A stretch of 64,000 bases of DNA from Flagellimonas pacifica. Lineage in GTDB: Bacteria > Bacteroidota > Bacteroidia > Flavobacteriales > Flavobacteriaceae. Of this stretch, positions 60,079 to 64,000 are shown one piece after another (position 1 is the first letter of the stretch; each line of letters begins with the position of its first letter). The stretch lies in the NCBI RefSeq assembly GCF_900215465.1, contig NZ_OBEH01000004.1, forward strand, positions 124,001-188,000, given 5' to 3'. The notes below the pieces were generated by a model, which made no database searches, was not told the DNA's origin, and saw only the letters and a list, made by a program, of their open reading frames with translations. A program made the translations under genes and the position numbers.

Positions 60079-60882
60079 TTACTCTTCTATACCAAAATAT
60101 GTTGCCATGGCGTGGTAATCTCCAGTATCTACCCCAGCTGCTTTTAGCCGCGCCATAAGATCATTCTCACTGTTTTTAGCACCCAGACCGGGCAGCTCTA
60201 CAGCTACTATTCTAAGGTTATCAAGATTAGAGACAGTTTGAGGATTTCCGTTATAATCAAAAAATTGAATACGTAAATGACCTAATAATTCTCCCCCTAT
60301 ATATAATCGGGCACTTGTAATTGTAATAACATATACCCCTGGAGTAGACCATATCCTATCAGCAGAATCAGTCAAATAATAAAAGAAGGCATGTTTGGTA
60401 AAGTCTTCCACCTCATTAACACCCTCCATTTCTTCAAAAAGGTTAACAGTAATCGCAGAAGTACTTCCAATATCTGAGAGATCCACATCATGGTACAGTA
60501 CATTTGCGTTACCGTCCTGGTCGTCTTCTCCGGGTGCCCCATTAAGTGATTCCAGCCATTCAGCTTCTGTACCTTCAAAGCCTTCGGCCACTGCTATTTC
60601 ATAAGCAGAATCACCATCATCTCCGTCTTCTCCATCTTCTCCATTAAGTGATTCCAGCCATTCAGCTTCTGTACCTTCAAAGCCTTCGGCCACTGCTATT
60701 TCATAAGCAGAATCGCCATCGTCTCCGGTATTTCCGGTATCTCCTTTATCTCCTTTATCTCCTTTAATAGATTCTCCTGGATCCCCTTTAAGTCCTTGTT
60801 CTCCCGCATCTCCTTTGGAACAGGATACAAAGGCAACTGCTATGGCCATACAGCCCAATACCAATAGTCTTTTTAATTTCAT
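60079..60882 (-). CDS. Collagen-like lipoprotein with a duplicated 34-residue unit
   Basis: This 267-residue lipoprotein (Cys21 in VAFVSC) has about a dozen Gly-X-Y triplets from residue 24 (GDAGEQGLKGDPGES, GDKGDKGDTGNTGDDGDS). It then has two copies of GDDGDSAYEIAVAEGF followed by EGTEAEWLESLNG (residues 53-81 and 87-115), a motif often seen in bacterial and phage collagen-like proteins. The C-terminal domain of about 140 residues is not recognised. It is probably a trimeric surface protein. Strand repeats make it prone to length change. Confidence 0.85.
   Translation of the reverse strand: MKLKRLLVLGCMAIAVAFVSCSKGDAGEQGLKGDPGESIKGDKGDKGDTGNTGDDGDSAYEIAVAEGFEGTEAEWLESLNGEDGEDGDDGDSAYEIAVAEGFEGTEAEWLESLNGAPGEDDQDGNANVLYHDVDLSDIGSTSAITVNLFEEMEGVNEVEDFTKHAFFYYLTDSADRIWSTPGVYVITITSARLYIGGELLGHLRIQFFDYNGNPQTVSNLDNLRIVAVELPGLGAKNSENDLMARLKAAGVDTGDYHAMATYFGIEE
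60538..60726 (-). repeat. Tandem duplication inside the collagen-like gene
   Basis: 60640-60726 and 60538-60624 encode the same 29 residues, at a 102-bp period, and differ at only a couple of silent positions. Near identity at the DNA level points to a recent duplication or ongoing homogenisation. Confidence 0.85.
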
Positions 60883-60974
60883 GATTGTATTATTTTAAAG
60901 TTAACTCCGCTAAAAGTAGCTTGTGAACAGCTCCTACTTTCCTGCCAATTGACCAATGCCCCTTTTGGGTTGAT

Positions 60975-61049
60975 GGTTGTCCTACGCTGGCCTTCTTCGC
61001 CAAAGTAACTTGGCTACGACGGCTGAAAAGCTTTGGGCTATGAGATGAA
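60975..61049 (+). repeat. Duplicated block B (next to the heptamer array)
   Basis: Starts GGTTGTCCTACGCTGGCC and matches block A (59372-59446) with about two differences over 75 bp. It contains a TTCGCCAAAG to CTTGGCTACGA inverted arrangement. The gap 60882-61277 holds this block, the heptamer array and about 115 bp of unrecognised sequence before the next gene. Confidence 0.8.
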
Positions 61050-61162
<113 letters not shown>

Positions 61163-61276
61163 TAAGAAAAGGAATTTGTACGGTAGTTAAACCAATGTGA
61201 AAAAATCAAAGCCCACTGCGCAACCATTTCACATTTCTTACCATCTATAAAGCAACAAATTTTAAAAACTTAATCT

Positions 61277-61696
61277 ATGAGAACACAAATTTTAAATCTA
61301 TCCTTGATTCTTTTGTTCACCGTCTTTATAGGCTGTAGCAATGACGATGACAATCCCATTGAAAATGAAATCTTAAATGGCACTTGGCAGTTAAAGAATG
61401 TAAGTGGCGGGTTAGCTGGTGTAAATGTTGATTACGGGGCAGGTGAGGTCACCTGGACTTTTAAACCTTCTGACAACGTACTTGTTGTAACAAATCTTAT
61501 TGACAGTACCGGTCCTGAAGATATTTATGCCGGACTTGACACCGGAACATATAACTATAAAGTTCAAGAGATTGGACAAACAAAATTGCTTTTTATTGAG
61601 GAGAATAAATGGGGGGCAATAATCTTATCAAACAAAAACTTAAAAATAGATGAGGGAGTTCCAGCGGATGGTCTGCTCAGAGCGTTTACACGATAA
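61277..61696 (+). CDS. Small lipoprotein with surface-export-like acidic signal
   Basis: This 139-residue lipoprotein has a lipobox TVFIGC (Cys20) followed by SNDDDNP, an acidic stretch of the kind associated with surface-exposed lipoproteins in Bacteroidota. The mature part has NGTWQLKNVSGGLAGV and YNYKVQEIG, typical of small lipocalin-like proteins. The function is unknown. It has the heptamer array upstream and a strong shared terminator downstream. Confidence 0.77.
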   Translation: MRTQILNLSLILLFTVFIGCSNDDDNPIENEILNGTWQLKNVSGGLAGVNVDYGAGEVTWTFKPSDNVLVVTNLIDSTGPEDIYAGLDTGTYNYKVQEIGQTKLLFIEENKWGAIILSNKNLKIDEGVPADGLLRAFTR

Positions 61697-61732
61697 TATT
61701 TGATGTCGGGATGAACAATCACAATTTAAAAC

Positions 61733-61764
61733 AAAGAGCCACACCTTTAGGTGTGGCTCTTTTA
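61733..61764. terminator. Bidirectional Rho-independent terminator
   Basis: AAAGAGCCACACC, loop TTTA, GGTGTGGCTCTTT form a 13-bp stem with A- and T-rich ends between the lipoprotein gene and the convergent pyrophosphatase gene. It should end both transcripts. Confidence 0.92.
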
Positions 61765-61784
61765 TATATTAAAAGTGAAGAATG

Positions 61785-64000
61785 TTACTTCTTTGCTTCT
61801 TTGTATGCGTTTACCAATTTTTCTACTTCTTCCTTAGTATTGGCAACAAATTCTTTTACTTCTTCTTTAACTTCTCCAGCCACCTCATGGGTTGAAGTTA
61901 CAACAGCTTTATAAGCACCTTCGGCAGTGTTGCTGATCTCTACACGGATTTGCTTTTCAACCTGTATGGTTTCCTTCATGCCATCCTCAGTTATGGAAAT
62001 TGTAGTTCCATCCGCCTTCAACATGCTGACCTCATCACCAGCATCCAAATTCACCAAACTTGGCGCGATAACCAAGGCCACAACGGACATCAACTTTAAC
62101 AAGATGTTCAAAGATGGCCCTGAGGTATCTTTAAATGGATCACCAACAGTATCTCCAACAACAGCGGCTTTATGGGCATCGGAACCTTTTTTGCCATCAC
62201 TTTCAATGGTTTTCTTGGCATTGTCCCAAGCACCACCGGCATTGGACTGGAAAATAGCCATTAACACACCACAAGTGGTTACACCTGCAAGAAGTCCACC
62301 CAACATTTCAGCGCCACCAATAAAACCAACTGCAACAGGTACGGCGATTGCCAAAAGACCTGGCAACACCATTTCTTTAATAGAGGCCTGTGTTGAAATA
62401 GCTACACATTTATCATATTCTGCCACACCATCGGCGGCATCAAAAGTTGCTCTTTGTTCATCCGTAGCTTTAGACATGTCGGAATCAACAGCACGCATCA
62501 CTTCCAAAGCGGCTTTTAGCTGAGGAATATCTCTAAACTGACGACGAACTTCTTCAATCATTGCCATTGCAGCTCTACCTACCGCGTTCATTGAAAGGGC
62601 AGAGAATACAAATGGAAGCATTCCACCGATTAACAGACCAGCCATAATATCCGGTTGCGAAACGTCAATTGAAGTTACATTAGCCGTTTTCATAAAGGCT
62701 GCAAACAATGCCAAAGCTGTCAATGCAGCAGAAGCAATTGCAAAACCTTTACCAATAGCAGCGGTTGTATTACCAACAGCATCCAATTTATCGGTACGCT
62801 CACGAACTTCTGGGTCCAATTCTGCCATTTCAGCAATACCACCAGCGTTATCGGAAATTGGTCCGTAAGCATCAACTGCCAACTGGATTCCTGTATTTGC
62901 CAACATTCCCACTGCAGCAATTGCAATTCCGTAAAGACCAGCAAAGTGATGTGAAACCAAAATTGCAGCGGCAATCAAAAGAATTGGAATCATTGTAGAC
63001 ATCATACCAACGCCAAGACCTGCAATTATGTTTGTAGCGGCACCAGTTTCTGATTGACGTACAATAGAATTTACAGGTTTTGTCCCTGTTCCTGTATAAT
63101 ATTCTGTAACCTTACCAACAGCAAGACCAGCTACAAGACCAGCAATGGTTGCCCAAAAGACACCCATAGCGGAATATGTTGTACCAGCTTCGACCCAAGA
63201 TTCTGGCAACATTGAATTAATTATGAAATAAGAAGCAACCAACATTAGTCCAGCTGAACCAAACTCACCAATATTCAAAGCTGTTTGTGGGTTACCACCA
63301 TCTTTTACACGAACGAAGAAGGTTCCTATTATAGACATTACAATTCCAACAGCAGCTAATGCCAAAGGCAAATACACTGCTCCCAAACCATCATAAGCTC
63401 CTGCAAATTCTGGAAGTGTAGCAAATACAGCTCCCAACACCATGGTACCAATGATAGACCCTACATACGATTCAAAAAGGTCAGCTCCCATACCGGCAAC
63501 ATCACCAACATTGTCACCAACGTTATCTGCAATGGTAGCAGGATTCAACGGGTGATCTTCAGGAATACCAGCCTCAACTTTACCAACAAGGTCGGCACCA
63601 ACATCAGCAGCTTTGGTATAAATACCACCTCCCACACGTGCAAAAAGCGCAATGGAAGAGGCTCCCAAAGAGAAACCAGAAAGTACATTCAATATTTCAC
63701 CAAGTGCCCAGCCTTGTCCACTATAAATCATGAAAAGTCCACTTAATCCAAGAACTCCCAATCCTACAACACCAAGTCCCATTACCGCGCCACCTGCAAA
63801 GGCAACCTCTAGGGCTTTTCCCAATGAAGTTCTAGCAGCATTTGTTGTTCTAACATTGGCCTTTGTAGCCACTTTCATTCCAATGAAACCGGCAAGAGCA
63901 GAACAAATAGCTCCAACAATAAAAGAAACGGCCACCATTCCATTAGATCCTTCTTCACTACTTCCTTTGAAGTACAACAAAATCGCAACAGCGATAACAA
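61785..64000 (-). CDS. hppA: Membrane-bound ion-pumping pyrophosphatase (5' end outside window)
   Basis: About 738 residues of the protein are visible, with its first helices beyond the window. It couples pyrophosphate hydrolysis to Na+ or H+ pumping. The pyrophosphate site is seen in [20 protein letters not shown] and [29 protein letters not shown] has Ala at the position that is Lys in potassium-independent enzymes, so it should be K+-dependent. The C-terminus carries an unusual tail of about 80 residues, rich in Glu, Lys and Val ([19 protein letters not shown]), after the last conserved helix. Confidence 0.95.
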   Translation of the reverse strand, partial: VIAVAILLYFKGSSEEGSNGMVAVSFIVGAICSALAGFIGMKVATKANVRTTNAARTSLGKALEVAFAGGAVMGLGVVGLGVLGLSGLFMIYSGQGWALGEILNVLSGFSLGASSIALFARVGGGIYTKAADVGADLVGKVEAGIPEDHPLNPATIADNVGDNVGDVAGMGADLFESYVGSIIGTMVLGAVFATLPEFAGAYDGLGAVYLPLALAAVGIVMSIIGTFFVRVKDGGNPQTALNIGEFGSAGLMLVASYFIINSMLPESWVEAGTTYSAMGVFWATIAGLVAGLAVGKVTEYYTGTGTKPVNSIVRQSETGAATNIIAGLGVGMMSTMIPILLIAAAILVSHHFAGLYGIAIAAVGMLANTGIQLAVDAYGPISDNAGGIAEMAELDPEVRERTDKLDAVGNTTAAIGKGFAIASAALTALALFAAFMKTANVTSIDVSQPDIMAGLLIGGMLPFVFSALSMNAVGRAAMAMIEEVRRQFRDIPQLKAALEVMRAVDSDMSKATDEQRATFDAADGVAEYDKCVAISTQASIKEMVLPGLLAIAVPVAVGFIGGAEMLGGLLAGVTTCGVLMAIFQSNAGGAWDNAKKTIESDGKKGSDAHKAAVVGDTVGDPFKDTSGPSLNILLKLMSVVALVIAPSLVNLDAGDEVSMLKADGTTISITEDGMKETIQVEKQIRVEISNTAEGAYKAVVTSTHEVAGEVKEEVKEFVANTKEEVEKLVNAYKEAKK

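Noticed and set aside
59836..60118. Two overlapping plus-strand frames of 72 and 91 codons in the repeat-rich gap
   Set aside because: They are made of hairpin repeats (peptides such as FDCAQGDRE) and run into a terminator; no start context or domain supports them.
61927..62523. Plus-strand frame of 198 codons inside hppA
   Set aside because: Long antisense frames are expected opposite a conserved, compositionally biased membrane-protein gene; it has no recognisable motif.

Overview
The window looks like chromosomal DNA of a marine-type member of the Flavobacteriaceae (Bacteroidota), probably near the Muricauda/Maribacter group, although the genus cannot be fixed from sequence alone. The reasons are low GC with A/T-rich spacers, GldA (gliding motility), several SusD-free outer-membrane barrel and GIN-domain proteins, lipoproteins with acidic residues after the lipobox Cys, promoters of the Bacteroidota TAnnTTTG type, and the near absence of Shine-Dalgarno sequences. 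No rRNA, tRNA, CRISPR array, prophage or complete insertion sequence was recognised. Nearly all genes are chromosomal housekeeping genes.

Layout. 1-9 kb: polyprenyl synthetase (cut by the window edge), rlmN, queA, aroA, mazG and two DUF3857/transglutaminase proteins. 9-12 kb: dtd-rsgA, two tandem paralogous secreted proteins and a GIN-domain protein. 12-16.4 kb: a compact aromatic amino-acid operon (pheA, aminotransferase, tyrA, DAHP synthase-chorismate mutase) preceded by a Phe/Tyr-rich leader peptide and an intrinsic terminator, i.e. a transcription attenuator. 16.6-22.5 kb: gldA, a TonB-dependent-type barrel with a membrane-bound LuxR-type regulator, and a PLP-dependent decarboxylase. 22.5-25.8 kb: a redox or nitrosative-stress-like module (truncated haemoglobin, small membrane protein, Crp/Fnr regulator, MarR-type regulator with a Cys cluster, DUF2024 protein, lipoprotein, mini-glutaredoxin) with matching palindromic operators. 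25.8-28.8 kb: serine hydrolase, GIN lipoprotein, acyloxyacyl hydrolase.

28.9-54 kb is dominated by sulfur and methionine metabolism. The metH-metF operon (MetH split into two genes) carries a SAM-I riboswitch. The sulfate assimilation operon (DUF2061, cysH, cysD, cysN, sulfite reductase, siroheme methyltransferase, ferredoxin-NADP reductase) lies next to an Rrf2 regulator. The metY - metX/thrA fusion - metZ operon carries a second SAM-I riboswitch and is interrupted by a GIY-YIG gene between inverted palindromic repeats. metK is preceded by what looks like a SAM-II riboswitch. Together these genes reduce sulfate to sulfide, make acylated homoserine, fix sulfide into homocysteine, methylate it and activate methionine to SAM, with SAM sensed at three leaders.

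54-64 kb: a large beta-propeller amidohydrolase, deoxynucleoside kinase and TonB-like protein, then a repeat-rich zone (58.1-61.2 kb) holding many copies of a hairpin family whose stems covary, a duplicated block of about 90 bp, a run of 16 heptamers (GGGTTRA) and a collagen-like lipoprotein gene. The window ends inside the gene of a membrane pyrophosphatase. One member of the hairpin family has entered the metH coding sequence in frame.
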